64,000 bases of DNA from Scleroderma bovista. Lineage: Eukaryota; Basidiomycota; Agaricomycetes; Boletales; Sclerodermataceae. Made by a program: the position numbers and the translations under genes. Positions 22,257 to 34,727 of the stretch are shown in pieces. The stretch is from positions 51,996-115,995 of the forward strand of contig JAYMGJ010000150.1 in the NCBI GenBank assembly GCA_037178675.1. Direction: 5' to 3'. Under the pieces are notes generated by a model. The model made no database searches and was not told where the DNA came from. It saw only the letters and a program-made list of their open reading frames with translations. Numbering within the stretch: position 1 is the first letter of the stretch; every line of letters starts with the position of its first letter.

Positions 22257-22720
22257 GTGCTCGACCTGGACAGCTTGTGCCGCAGTGTTGACTCTGCCGT
22301 AATGTTGACAGGCCAGTACAATCAATACTCCGGCACAATCAACCTTGCGGCACAGTCAACACTCCGGCAGGATCCACATCCCGGCAGTCAACAGGCCGGC
22401 ACAATCAACACTCCGTCGGCACCATCATTAGTCTGGCCCAGTCAACACTCCGGCACACTCAACCCTCCGGCACAGGCAACATTGCGGCCGAGCCAACACT
22501 GCGGCACAATCATCATTTCGGCACAATCACCATTCTGGCTCAACATTGCGGCAGAGTCAGCCCTCCGGCACAATCAACCAATCAACCATTCGGCACAATC
22601 ATCATTCCGGCACAGTCAACATTCCGGCACAATCAACAATTCGGCATTTCGGCACATCATCATTGCGGCACACGCTGCTGGAATTCGGCACCATCCTGAC
22701 ACGCCGCTACTACACAACAG
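22257..22720. repeat. Third, partial copy of the palindrome arm
   Basis: It starts with the palindrome-centre word TCGACCTGGACAG and repeats the right-arm array in the same orientation, with extra units, up to GCCGCTACTACACAACAGCATG. It is more divergent than the two arms are from each other. Confidence 0.7.
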
Positions 22721-23151
22721 CATGATTGATGCAGTGAACTATGGCACATATGTTATAGCTAGCTGTTGCACCGGCACACAATGGTTTCTAGCTGCGGTAG
22801 TTGATTGTTATCAATGCCAGCAGTCATGGAACTACGAGGACCATGGCCGGTAGGCCCATGTTTGCACATCTTCCCTTGGCAGATTTATATTTACATATTG
22901 GCCGAAGGGTGTTCATGCATGGCATTCAATTGCTGCTGGTGCATGGCTTTGCCATTGCGGCTACCAGCGAATCTATGTGCCACTGTCCATGACCCTCCCA
23001 TTCCATCATCCATTCATTCCAAGGTATGCACCCCATAAATACCTTGCAGTTGCACCTTGTTTTTTCCACTAACAGCCACTTGATGATCCGTTTCAAATAT
23101 GTCCTCTTTGCATACCATATAGCGGTATTTGATGCCGATGGTCAATGCCAA
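22721..23151. other. Spacer between array and transposase 3' end
   Basis: No gene recognised. It is probably the 3' UTR of the minus-strand KDZ gene; no further coding segment could be supported. Confidence 0.3.
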
Positions 23152-26100
23152 TCATACACAACCAAGTCTACCATACATTTGACATTGCTTTGCTGCATAG
23201 CATGCTCTCCCCATCTCTCCGCTCATATTAGCCTCCTCCTTCTGATCTCTCCAAAGTGTTTCCCTATACGAAAGAAATTGTCTTGTCCACGTGGCTTCAC
23301 ATGTCAATAGTTTTACCTCTTCGTCCCACCTGTCTCGCAATGCTTTCGCCCTCAACCAATGCACCCGGTAAACTATACATGTCAGCCGGTGTTAACATGA
23401 GGAGCAATCATCTTACATTCAGACATCCAATCATTGACCTCTGTATCCCGCGGCACATCCATTGTCCAAAACCAGGCCAAAGTGTCATCCCTATGACCCC
23501 TTGCATTTGGGTCGGCAATGGTTGCACTGATCTTTAGGTCTTCTTTCCTCAACATTTTGTATCGGTTCAATGTGTTGCCACTTGCATTCAATGCTATCAT
23601 TTGTTTCCGGCACCGACGATATATTGCCGCATGCCGCTGCACTTTCACATCGGCACTACCCACCTTCCCCCAGGCCCTCGTAGTCATATTGTATGTCCCG
23701 GCATGTCTGACATCGGTCCGGAAGATGACTGCCTTGTGTGCCAGCGAAACCCTTAGTTCATGTAGAGCATCGTTGGCCTGACCTTCCCTCAATCGTAACT
23801 CCTGATCCACCATGGTTAAAAGCCCCAACCTATCGGCTTGCTGCATCCCCAGGTACGACGGCAAGGGCAGTACCACAGCATCCGAGTAGTTGGGATCTTG
23901 TGGGTGGAATGTGTCTGAAAATACATCTTCACCATCACCTTCATCGATGTCCGTTGTGGAAATGAGATTATCCGAGATGTCCTCATTCCAATCTTCGCCT
24001 AGAAATTGGGAAGCTGATTCACAGAGCCGATCAATTTGCATCTGCAGGCGGTCCTGCCGGCGGGCAATAGACAACCTTTGTGTTTCCGTTGCCCTTGCAT
24101 GAATGTGGCGGACATCTATGGCCAAAATAATTTGTGATTCTTCGGCTTTCAATACCCTTGCCATCCATGTTGCTGCCCCACGCATACGACCATCCGGTCC
24201 CTGATTACTTATAATATCCATTTCGATCGACTTAGTTGTTTGAGCTGTCATTATAATACATCAAATTCGTTTGAAATCAGCCAAGCAAGTAAATACCTTT
24301 TTCCAGCTGCACCTCAAATATGTCCATTGATTTTGGATCAGTAACCCTATTCTCCAAAGCCGATTTCTCTTGCTGTGCCCAAAGCTCATGCAACTCGACC
24401 GGAACCCTTATATCAAGCTCCGCAAATGCTCCTTCCGCGGACATCAGTGCCTCTTGAGCATTCTTCAATTTTCTTTTCAGGGCGATGGCTGTGCAATATG
24501 TCGTCGGCATACTTCACCCAAAATCTGCAAGATATTGTGATACCACTCACGCATCCGCACCATCTTTAAGAAGTTGTTGTCATTCATTTGAAAATCAAGC
24601 AGCTCCTGTCTATGCGGCGTTGCCATTCCGCGGGCCGATGGCGAAATGATGTTAAGAGAGGACCAGAGAGTCTCCATAATTTCACCATCGACGCGGCCTA
24701 CACCAGAAATGAAATTGGGAGCATATCGGGTGAAACATTCTGCCTTGTGACCATGTACATGCCAGAGCCCAATGCTAGGTTGAATCCATAGCCCACATGG
24801 TAAGGATATAAAATTGTTTGCTTCTAGCCGGCGCTTTAGGTTTTTGCTGTATTGGCAATTGATGTCATAAAAGGTTATGACTTTTTGTTGCGGATCCATC
24901 CCATGTTGCACGGCATGTGCCAGAGCATAATCCATATTTACCTGCCTATCTTCCTGTTAGGGTGGAATGCATGCAACATGTCGGCACATACTGCTCTCCC
25001 TTCTGAAAGTCAACCATTGCATGGGGTACAAAGCATCCATGCCGCGCACATGCACACCCGCCAATTCCAGTAGATGCCAGCTGATTTCTTTTAGCATTTG
25101 CCTGGTTTACTGCTCGATGGTTGCTACAGTCAGATTTCTGTGAATTCCATTACAATGCTGAACCATATTGTAAACATGTGCAATCACAAACCTCGACCCG
25201 GTTCAATGTTCCGGCCAGATAATCCTTATATTGCGGCATTGTAACCATGAATCCCATTCCGTCCATGAGCCAAACTTCATTAGCTGAATTCTTTGGCCGC
25301 ATATGCTCGGCCTTGAAGTTTCCATCCATCACGATGGTCCTAGAATATTTCCACCTATATCATGCAGCTGCTCAATAAGTACAAGTAAAAATAAAACATT
25401 ACTTACTCCGAGAGGTCTACATCTTCACTGGATGGAATGTTTACTCCTGGTTGTGGGCATGCCGGACAGAACAGCACCAATTCCCCCCTCTTGGGATCAG
25501 GAGATCCTGGATGAAAACCTTGCCATTTTAACAGCTTTAACAGCCTCCACATCCTCGACACCCTGAGTAGCTCTCTGTATCTGTTCTTGGATCAGTGTTG
25601 GTGGTGTCATCGGGTCCTTAATATCATGCTTTGAACTCACCGGTACAAGGCCAGGAAATGCATTGGATGTGACTCGCCGAAGCTTGCTGTAATAATTCAT
25701 GGCAGAGGTGCCGCACTCCACATTATCCATAATGAAGTCATCCAATACTTGGAAGGTGAATACAGTCCTAGGTTCCTTTGTAGTTGCCGGGAAGAGTCCT
25801 GCTTTGACCAACTGCAAATGCGAAGCTCCTGCATCTGGACAGTTACAATACCTCACATCGCAAAAATGTACCCCAGATCTATGCACTACAGTTAGGCAAG
25901 ACCTGTCCGTTCCTCCAGAAAGATGATGTGGTCTTGGTTGGTCCTGAATATCCTCCCATTCATCCTCAACATCACCAGCAATGTCCTCACCATCCATCCC
26001 GCCATTCGGACACGGATCCCCACCATGGCCGAGGTGTACCACCAACCCAGCCTTCTAAATGAGTTGTTGCTGTATGCCACGTAGAATTGATGACTCACCA

Positions 26101-26674
26101 GTCGTAACGATGATTCCTCAAAGAATGTACCGTTCCATTGGTCCACCCGGTGGAAGGGCCGCAACTTGTGTTCCTTTCTGCAACAGGAACTGCAGAGCAA
26201 GGGCCGGTGGATGCATTCGGCGCATCTGTACGTGCCATCTCCTTGACACAACATGCAGACCCTTGGGTGAGGGGGTGCCTCCATGTCCAGAAGGACCTGG
26301 AGGTACCTCTGCTTGTATGGCAACCATGCCAATAAGTAACTGTCCTATTATGCCTTCAGGAGGACATGGCAAGTGCAGGATCGGAATAAATCACACACCT
26401 GATTCTTTGACACACCTGTTCTCTTTCGGGGTGGAAGATCATCCATGGAAATGTATGGCTGGCCATCATCTGGAAACAGTTGGGATTGTTCTAATCCTAT
26501 AGATGCTGACTGGGTCGGAGTGTCATTTGAAGGAGCTTTTCCATGACGGGCCTTCTTTCGGGGCGTTGCCTTCACCATCTTATCAATAGATCCCCTCCTT
26601 GATTTGAATGCCTGCCATGTTACATGAACCACCGGAGTAGAGCTACCAGCAGGTTGTATCTTGGACTTTGCCAT
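23152..26674 (-). CDS. KDZ (Kyakuja-Dileera-Zisupton) transposase with CxC2 cysteine cluster
   Basis: Ten exons join in frame to 1013 residues: 26674-26399, 26344-26099, 26051-25641, 25585-25407, 25339-25192, 25137-24992, 24945-24551, 24488-24297, 24244-23417, 23372-23152. A basic N-terminus leads into a CxC2-type zinc cluster with cysteines 122, 125, 133, 136, 143, 146 and 147, then HRVDQWNGTFFEESSLRLAGL. A second Cys pair group is FCPACPQPG. The RNase H-like core has D376 (VMDGNF), SDCSNHRAVNQANA, the CACARHGCFVP cluster, D496 (YDINCQY), HVHGHKAECF and E557/E560 (GRVDGEIMETLW). The C-terminal helical part includes DQELRLREGQANDALHELR. All conserved blocks are intact, so the enzyme may be active. 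It catalyses cut-and-paste DNA transposition in the nucleus. The intron between exons 7 and 8 was fixed by the consensus donor GTGAGT and frame. Confidence 0.93.
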
Positions 26675-27095
26675 GAGTGGTATCTGATGAGGAAATCCCT
26701 GCACAAAGTCTTTCCACATTGTATCTCACTGAAGCCTCATTGAAACAGCATGGACAGTGATCGGAAAGGGATCTTTGGATCTGCCGATTTGGATCTAGCT
26801 TTTGTAATATGGACTTGAAGATCAGGCACCAATGCAAAAATCCCATATATGGTGGCCGCTACTGAATTAGATCCTAAGTTAAAGTCCGGAAATAGCTTGT
26901 TAGCTGCCGAACAACATAGCCGGCCCCAGAAGTAGCTAGCTCACCAATGGATTTTCCAAAAGAGGTCGGCGTGGAGGAATTGAACACTAATTGACATGGG
27001 AGAAACAATAGCTCGGGAATCCTTCAACAAAGTGTCCGGGACTTCTCTAGCACAGCACCACTCAAAAAAGTATCTAAGTCTACTCAACATACAGC
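26675..27095. promoter_or_regulatory. Divergent promoter region, KDZ transposase and 615-residue gene
   Basis: 421 bp between two outward-facing start codons with no coding exon. Both genes should be transcribed from here. I see no convincing individual promoter element. Confidence 0.5.
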
Positions 27096-29489
27096 ATGGC
27101 CCGCAGTCGTTCATCCAGCAGATCTATGGAGAATCCTGATACAGAAGATGAGCAAGACCATTCTTCTGACTCGTCGGGCACAGAGGCACCACAAAATGTG
27201 GTAAAAACAAAACTCCGGGATGATGAGGTCGAGGTCCTTGAGGAAGCCTTGGAAGACTGGAAGGCAGCTGACAGCAACCAAAGGAAAGGTATGAAGAATG
27301 CCATGAAGGCAAAAATCAAAAATCTCCCTGCCAATAGCACACTCAAAGGACACGAATGGGAGAAGAAAAAAAAAGTGCGCCCCATTTCCATAACTTCACA
27401 TGGACTACTGATGCATCAGTGATATCAGGCAATTAAAAATTGGTTGTATAACCACAGCCGAGCCCGTGCCCGAAAGGCCCTAGTAAAGTATGGACGTAGG
27501 TGGACTGCCAGATCAGTCGTAATGAAGTCGAAGAAAAAAGAAATCGAAGCCGAATTCGAACGGGCCGGAATTGCCCAAGGAAGCACAGGCATGATTAAAG
27601 GCTACCAAAAGGCGGTGGGATGCATCATGGGGAAGCTCACCCAGGAGGAAAGGGATGCTGCGGCAAAGCAGGCTGATGAATGGAACGAGGAGCAGCCGCC
27701 GGCAGAGGTCCAGGCCGAGTAAGTTTGACATGTTATCTCGACAATTATTCATCTGCAAACAGAATGGCCGAGACAAAAGGCCGACAATATGTCAAACAGT
27801 TTGCGCAGGAAATGTGGCGGCAGTGTGGGATGCGGGTGGTTGTGATGGCGGCATGGAAGGGCCGGAATGGTCAGCCCATGATGGGAATGTATGTCACTTC
27901 TCACTTGTGGTATTTGTATACTCACATTCACAGGCATGACTTTAATTCGGCATTGGGACAAGGGAAGACCTTTGCCGATTGGGATGACATCAAGCACCAC
28001 TGGGATGCCTATGCACAGCAGGCCATAGGAGGGGAAGAACACGATGATAGCGATGAAGATGCCGGACCGACGCTCTGCCGGAAGAAAGGGCAGAAGAGGC
28101 CGCAAACTGTTTTACCAACAATGGAAGATGGCACACCAATGATTCCGATCATCCTCGATATGCAAGCATTGGAGAGAAAGGATGTTATGAGGACCTTTGT
28201 GACATGGCATTATCGTAAGTTCTTCCTTGTAAATAGACGGAGAATTGACCCCTTGCCGCAGGCAAGGCATGCGGCAAGCCAAGTGCCAGTGTTCCTTGGG
28301 CTGCCATACATGCAAAGACCGGTATCTACATTTCATCTGTGTACCTGCCGCGGCATTGGGAGTTCAAAGAGCCGACCCGGCTCACAAATCAGGAAGTTAC
28401 AAAGGTACTGGAATTCTGGCGCGATAGGCAAGTGACAGATCCGGAAGATGTACTGACATTTCACAAATGGAGAGATATGGATGGTGGATTACAAGATCCA
28501 GTATCAGATTGTGAGGACTCAGTGGCCGGAATGATAAGTGCAGCAAAGCCGCCCCTGAAAGGTTAGCTCTGAATACTTTTATCAACTTGTTTTGACTGGT
28601 TCAAAGAACCTGCGGCACGAGATGTGGAACTCGCAAGCAGTCGGAAGAGGCGGCGCACAATTGGTATGGATCTTTCAACCATGTTATGCAACCATTGACA
28701 TGCATAAAAGAAGAGGCCCCAGAGGAGAGGGAGTCCAGTGCAACAAACAAAAACCAATGCCGGTCAAACCAGGATGATGGTACGCCCCATCCGTATTCCA
28801 AGCATTTGATCCTCCTACATTTGGAACATCCCTGTCAGCAAGCCATACAACGCCCATTGAACAGCCTGGTCAGTTCCTTTGAATATTTTTGTTGTCAGAA
28901 TATGAAGTTTATATATAGAGGATGACTCAGATGGACATAATGCTAAGGAAAATGGTGCGTGGGGCTTGGTTTTGTTATGCCGGTGGGACCATCTTGACGA
29001 AGAGCATCAGCGGCACTGATGGCACGGCAGCCGGCCGAACCTAAACAGCAAGGTGGGTATTGGTCTCAATTACTTGGAAATGGCACGTATTCTCATATAA
29101 GAAAAAGCACATATGGATCCCGGCAACGTCAATGCTAATGGACCGATGAAGCCAAAGCCCCGGGTTAAAAAGAACACAGCCGATGCGCCAGTGGAATGTA
29201 AGTTTGCCTATTTCAATATCCATTTGAGCAATTCCGACAAATGATAGTTGGTGAATTAACTATGCATTCCATTGGCAACACAAATGGGATGGAGGGTGGT
29301 CGATCAGGGGATGATGATGCCACACACTCTGGAGGCAAGGGGAAGCGGGCTGCCAGCACACGCCGGATTGCCAGGGCTCAACATGTCAATGCCGTTGCCG
29401 GGCCTAGTCAACCGGAACGGCAAAGAAGGCGGCCAAAGCGGCCCGATGCCGATGTCCCTACGCCCAGCCCAAAGAGACGCCGCAAATAA
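27096..29489 (+). CDS. Unknown element-borne protein with homeodomain-like N-terminal region and basic tail
   Basis: Twelve exons join in frame to 615 residues: 27096-27374, 27429-27718, 27763-27888, 27934-28214, 28262-28561, 28607-28663, 28711-28779, 28839-28868, 28919-28954, 29011-29052, 29102-29197, 29248-29489. Residues about 40-105 look like a three-helix DNA-binding unit: EVEVLEEALEDWK as helix 1 and AIKNWLYNHSRARARK in the place of a homeodomain recognition helix (WFxNxRxK). This is a shape argument, not a confirmed family hit. The middle has W-rich segments (MWRQCGMRVVVMAAWKG, DWDDIKHHWDAY, RHWEFKEPTRLT). The C-terminus is strongly basic (RRRPKRP and KRRRK), as in nuclear proteins. 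It is divergent to the KDZ transposase. It might be a transposition accessory factor or regulator; function unknown. Confidence 0.75.
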
Positions 29490-29569
29490 TATACTTGTAG
29501 AATAATGCTATTGTCAAATCTGCCATGTCTTGTGCCGAAAGATTTTATTGCCGCACTACTGTAACAAAA

Positions 29570-30789
29570 CTACAGCTTGGAGGGATCTAATACTACCACA
29601 TCCTCAGGGTGATCGGACTCAATTATGTCACCATTCTCGCCAAGTCGGGCTGACCTAGCCAACATATCCCGCACATTTGCCAACATCGCTCTCCGGCACA
29701 TTTCCGATCTCCACAACCTGGCGGTGTCGAGCAACGTGTTTGCGTAATGAATGTAGGCCGCGATCATAGGGTGATCAAGGCCGGCATCGAGTGGGAGTAG
29801 GTCGGGCAAGTTCCTAGGAGGGACGGATGTAGCAACTTGCCTTGCAGAGGCCACTAGATGACAACTGATCAACTGATACTATGGATGAAGCCCAAGAGAG
29901 ACTTACATGAAAGCGCATCACTCTGGAATGGATCCAAATGCTCATGCAATGCATTAATCCTGTCCACCATCTCAAAATATTCCACTGGATGATTGTTAAA
30001 TACACATAATTCCTGCAGTAATACTGACTTACCATCCTCTGCATGCACGTGTTCCCGGAATCGTGCATGCGATCCAGATACAGCCTCAGGAGATGATTCT
30101 GCCTCCATTGGGGAGGTGGGAATCCGCTGGCTTGATGCCGGGCTAGATAGCGATGCCGGGCTCGATGGCGATGCCGGGAGCGATGGCGATGCCGGGCTGG
30201 ATGGTGATGCCGGGCTGGACGGTGATGCCGGGACTGAGGATGCCGGCATTGATGGGGATGACGTCCCAATACGTGGCACGTGCACTGGAGAGGGCGGGAT
30301 CCATGCGGCCATCGTGGGGGATGGCGACGGTGGCATCCATGCTTGCGGTTGGGTGCCTTGGGATGATGGCCGAACCGATGGGGTAGCTGGCATTGCTGCC
30401 GGGGGTGGCATTGATGCCTGCGACCGAATGGTGAGGGTAGACGGCACATTGGATGAACTGGCAGCGATTGGAGGCGACGGTGGCATCCAAGCCTGGGATC
30501 TAGTCGTGGGGGTTGCTGCACGCATCTCGTGTGCTGAGGGGCCAGGGAGGTTGATCGGAGCTGATTGCGAGGGGGCCGGTAACTGATTGTTTGCCGCTGT
30601 TGCTTGTCTGTTGCTGTCCCCAGACATTGCATCGTTGTTCCTCACAGACACATTTGTTTCACCTGTGCGCATCCCGTGGCGTGGGGGAGAGGGTGGCATC
30701 CAGTCCATGCTTGATGGCAGGCGTTCATCGACAATGGATGGAGGCGGGTGCCACACTGGCAGTGCAGGAATGGCTGATAACGATGTCAT
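29570..30789 (-). CDS. Pro/Ser-rich repeat protein, element-borne
   Basis: Exons 30789-29907 and 29853-29570 join to 388 residues. I recognise no family. The first two thirds are low complexity: MPPSP motifs recur about every 30 residues, and a coding minisatellite gives PASPSSPASPSSPASPSLP. The C-terminal third is ordered-looking (FNNHPVEYFEMVDRINALHEHL, then IAAYIHYANTLLDTARLW, CRRAMLANVRDMLARSARLG). The Pro-Ala-Ser repeats are encoded by CCGGCATCA, that is by the same TGCCG word that fills the noncoding arrays of this element. It is convergent with the 615-residue gene, 80 bp apart. It could be a disordered scaffold; function unknown. Confidence 0.7.
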
Positions 30790-31314
30790 GCAGATCAGCT
30801 CAGAGGAGAGAAATTACTCACTCAATTTCCGCGGACTTGCGCTATCAAATCTGACAGACTTAGGTGGCATAGCGGTAGCAAAGATGCAAGTTGACAAGAT
30901 GGAATTGACGTGGAATGGAAATCACAATTGAATGATTATATAATAATGGTTTCCATATATAGTTCATTTATCTCACCACTGGAAAGATTTGCTGATAGTG
31001 TGTTGTGCCAAAGGTATCGGCAAGTGCCGATGTTATACAAGTGCTGATGGTATTACAAATGTATGTCCTGCCGCTGGGGTGTGTGCCGATTGTCTACCGT
31101 ATGCATGTTCCAATGGAATGCTGTGCTGATTACAGTATGTTACCTCAATCAACACCTAATGCCGCCATCCACGGCAATTATAGATACTCTTGCTATTTAT
31201 GTATATCGGTAACATTGAAGAATTACTGCAAAGGTAAATCTTGCATTTGCCGGCGAAAGATTGGGATAGTATCATGTACATAGTGCCAATAGTGTGCTGT
31301 GTCACAAGTGTGAT
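30790..31314. other. Spacer with scattered TGCCG words
   Basis: No gene. A block at about 31130-31260 (ending in a GCCGGCG word) is repeated at about 31660-31810: both read TGATGCCGCCAT.CA.GGCAATTATAG, then a GTATAT.A segment and GGTAAAT. The two copies flank the 16-bp array, so the spacer is itself an imperfect direct duplication. Confidence 0.5.
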
Positions 31315-31475
31315 GTGCCGATAGTATGTAGTGCCGATGGTATGTAGTGCCGATGGTATGTAGTGCCGATGGTATGTAGTGCCGATGGTATGTAGTGCCG
31401 ATGGTATGTAGTGCCGATGGTATGTAGTGCCGATGGTATGTTGTGCCGATTGTATGTTGTGCCGATGTTGCTGTG
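31315..31475. repeat. 16-bp tandem array, unit GTGCCGATGGTATGTA
   Basis: Nine to ten units, the middle six perfect, with diverged units at both edges. The unit starts with the TGCCG word shared by all arrays of the composite. There are no spacers between units, so this is a minisatellite and not a CRISPR array. Confidence 0.9.
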
Positions 31476-31991
31476 CCGATAGTGTCTTGTGCGAATGGTT
31501 TGCAAGTGCCAATGTTATGCAAGTGCTGATCACTGTTGCAGCGGCATGGATGTAATGCCGCCGGTGGTTATGCCGATTGTATGTGCCGATGCAGTGCCGA
31601 GTGTATGTTCTCCCTTGTATGTTCTGCTGGTTGTGTTGTGCCAGTGGATTAAAAGTATGTTGCTCCTTCCAATACTTGATGCCGCCATACATGGCAATTA
31701 TAGTTACATCTGTAGGACATATCTAGCCTGCTCTTGGTATTCATGTATATCAGTAACGTTGAAAAGTTACTCCACAGGTAAATTTGGGATGTGCCGGCGA
31801 CATATTGGCAATGCATTCATGGCTGTGGTTGAGACCATTACTGGCATGTCTCTGACAGAGTTCTCAGGCTGTGTCAATGATTCACAAGGACAACTCTACA
31901 TGCATAAATATACTTTACAATGTGATGTATATGGTATACATGGAATAGGAAGCGGAAATTGTACAAAAGACGTAGGTATGATAAAAGAAAA
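31476..31991. other. Spacer with duplicated block
   Basis: It holds degenerate TGCCG units up to about 31610, then the second copy of the block described at 31130-31260, then AT-rich sequence that is probably the 3' UTR of the minus-strand gene ending at 31992. Confidence 0.4.
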
Positions 31992-33958
31992 TTAGTCCGT
32001 TTCCATTTGCACACCGGCATCATGCCCGGCATCGGCATCGGAACTCCCAATCTCCATATCGGATGCCGGCCCAACATCTCCATCTTCCGGCGGGCTGACC
32101 TCGATTGCTGGAATATTGCCGGTCTCTATGGTTGCGGCCACTTCATCACAAATCGCTGTCAACAACACAATCTTGTGATCAGTAGCATATGGCTTGGTAA
32201 TTGACAGACTTACCTTTTGGTGGGGCCCAGTCGTAGCTATCACCAGTTGGCTTGCTGGCACCCCTTTCATCGACCAAGCCTGGAGTTGCCACCTCCAGAC
32301 TTGAGGCATTGTTGCGCAGCGCAACCTGCATACCATGGGTGCCGGGCGGCTCGCTCGAGCCATGTCGGGACGGATTGTTGGACGATGCCATTTCTTCCAG
32401 CATTGTGGTAGGCGCTAGTGCCAACGGGCTTGGCGGACTGGGGTGAGCGCACTGCGAGACCTCGGGACATGTTGAGTCAGATGCCGGCTGTGTCGGTGCG
32501 AATGCCTGCCGCGATGCCGGACGTTGAAGGTGGGATGGTGTTGGGAACAGCTGTTCCCGCATCGCTTCAACCACCTGCCGTAAGCTGGCGACTTCTCCGA
32601 GCGCGACGGCCAACCTGTCATTTGCTTCGTCCACCTTTCGTTCTGTTTCGGCCTGCTTTTCCCTCAAACGGACAACCTCCTCCTCGAGATCTTGTACATT
32701 GGAGGTATTTGTACTGTCTCCCGGTGTTGTGGGAGGGTTCGTGCCACTGCCGGCGGCCGTTGACGATGGACTTGCCGTCCTCGATGTCTTCCCTAGCCAT
32801 GCTGGAGTATTGATCAGTACCCCATCAAAAACTGGATGGAATATCGATAGAAATAATATTAAATTGTTCGAATAATGAACGACTTACTTGGTTTCCTGGG
32901 CGGATTGGCCGCTGCTGGTGCCGGGGTCTGACGTTGGCTTTTTGCACGCTGTGACCTTCCTCGGTTGAGCGTTGAGGGCGCAGATGGTGAACGCCGACGC
33001 GGTGCAGGTTTCCTCGGTGCTTGTGAACGCGACCTTGACCTCGCTCTGACTGCCGTCATCATACTGCATGCAATCTTGCTGCAGCAACATTGCCAGCAAG
33101 CACGGCCTGGGTTCGCTGCACACCGTCGATCTCGCTGTACGCACTTGATGCAGCGATCCTTGTCATCCACCCACTCATAGCCTGTGTCTGGTGTCTGCAT
33201 GTCGCGAACGTTTGGCCTTGGTCGCTTTGGCCGTGGTTGCGATGAGGCTTCTTCATCATCACCGTCGCTGTTGATCGTTGCGACGGATTGGGCACGCTTC
33301 CTCGGCTTGCGACTGCGACTGCGGCCCCTAGGCACCTCATCATCCTCGATGGCACGGCTTCCTTCTGGCACTGCTTGTGAGTCCTCAGTTTCACTGGGCT
33401 CACCTACTTGGCCACGACTGCCTTGCACCTCTGTCTCCTTTACCCCCGATGGTCCTGCCACTGCATTGTTCCCCGACGGCTCTACCGCTCTCCTCTTTCC
33501 CTTGTCCACCTTCTTCTGCGGCTTGCCTAGTTGGAACCAGGGATGGTCCCGGATATCGTGGTCCGTGGCGTTAACGATGTCCGGGAAGTGAGGCCACTTC
33601 CCTGTCGACAGGATCACCTCTGGCGCCTCCATAAACTGGTCGGCAGCAACGATGATAGTCGGTATAATGAATCCTGCAGGTAACTCCTGCAGGACATTCT
33701 CGACCCGGCGCTATCATATCCTAATCAGTGAGTTGATTGATTGCAGATAAATTTGCCACGCACCACCTGGGCCCAGATAGTTGACACTGCTTCCGACCAT
33801 ACACCCTTCTCCCGTGTGCTTCTCAAGCCATCAATCCGGCCTTGAATTATTTCAGCGGCCTGGGCGACGACTTCTTCTGCAGTGAGGGACGTAGCCGTTG
33901 ACACGTCCTCTTGAACGGATGAGGCGGAGACGAACTGAGAACCTTCTGAAGTTTCCAT
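31992..33958 (-). CDS. Zn(II)2Cys6-like cluster and coiled-coil protein, element-borne
   Basis: Exons 33958-33767, 33710-32888, 32801-32214 and 32155-31992 join in frame to 588 residues. A helical N-terminus (TAEEVVAQAAEIIQ) and a WPHFPDIVNATDHDIRD segment precede a Lys/Arg-rich, Ser-rich region with nuclear-signal character. Cysteines 251, 254, 261, 269, 272 and 279 are spaced C-x2-C-x6-C-x7-C-x2-C-x6-C, the fungal Zn(II)2Cys6 spacing, with two extra cysteines (273, 274). Unlike usual transcription factors the cluster is central and is followed by an Arg/Ser-rich stretch. A leucine-zipper-like coiled coil follows (VQDLEEEVVRLREKQAETE...LRQVVEAMREQL), which could mediate dimerisation. The C-terminus is acidic. 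It is probably a nuclear DNA- or RNA-binding regulator of the element; target unknown. Confidence 0.75.
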
Positions 33959-34727
33959 ATAGACTGTAAGGATGTGGAAATGGTAAAGCAGTGGTTGAGA
34001 GGAAGAACTGGGTCCGATTGCCGTGCGGCCTGAAGGATGTTCAACGTATTATATAAGCATTTCACACCACAACATGTTTGCATTGTGGTCGCACACCAAA
34101 GTGGACTAAATCAAATATAGGTTAATAATTCAGCCACAAGTCCGACCAATCATTGTCCTGACAATTCGGCTAATGAACCACACTGCCGCATTTCATATTG
34201 CATGATGGCCGCGTTTCTATTGCTTGTGATTGGCTGTCACAGTGCATTGTCCCATCACAATAATAAGGGATCTCGGATCGGCATTATGATTTGCCTTATT
34301 TTGGAGTGTGTCTCTCGGGGAACAATCGATGCGGCATGTATTAACACAGCCGCAGCTTGAGAAAGGGATCAATGCCGCATGTCAGTCATTGCGGTACGGC
34401 CATCATTAATTTAATGTTATCATTGCGGTACTTATTCGCACAGCCACCAGCCTGGCTGCCACCGGCCAGTATGTCAGTGGCAAATGCCGGTGTCCACAAC
34501 CGTGCCGACACTGCCACACGGCACGGTCATTCCCATATTGCCGCACATGCAGCATGATGGCCGCACGGCTATTACTCCAGCACGTTTGTGATTCTCGGCA
34601 AGGTATTGCGGCACCTGCGCGATAGCTGCACAACCATTACCAGTATTTATGTTGTGCCGTTCTTGTAATGCCGCAATTCTATTATGCCGATGGTAGATTG
34701 CTGATGACATGTTGTGCCGCTGCTGTC
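33959..34727. other. Spacer upstream of the Zn-cluster gene
   Basis: No coding exon. It should hold the promoter of the minus-strand gene starting at 33958. Between about 34320 and 34640 there are many TTGCGG/CCGCAA and TGCCG words without a regular period. Confidence 0.4.

Noticed and set aside
29814..30632. Large frames overlapping the Pro/Ser-rich gene on both strands (His/Arg-rich and Gly/Asp-rich)
   Set aside because: They arise from the GC-rich coding repeat read in other frames; the Pro/Ser-rich frame alone splices cleanly to a second exon.
31315..31475. CRISPR-like regular array
   Set aside because: Units are 16 bp with no unique spacers, and the genome is fungal; a minisatellite.
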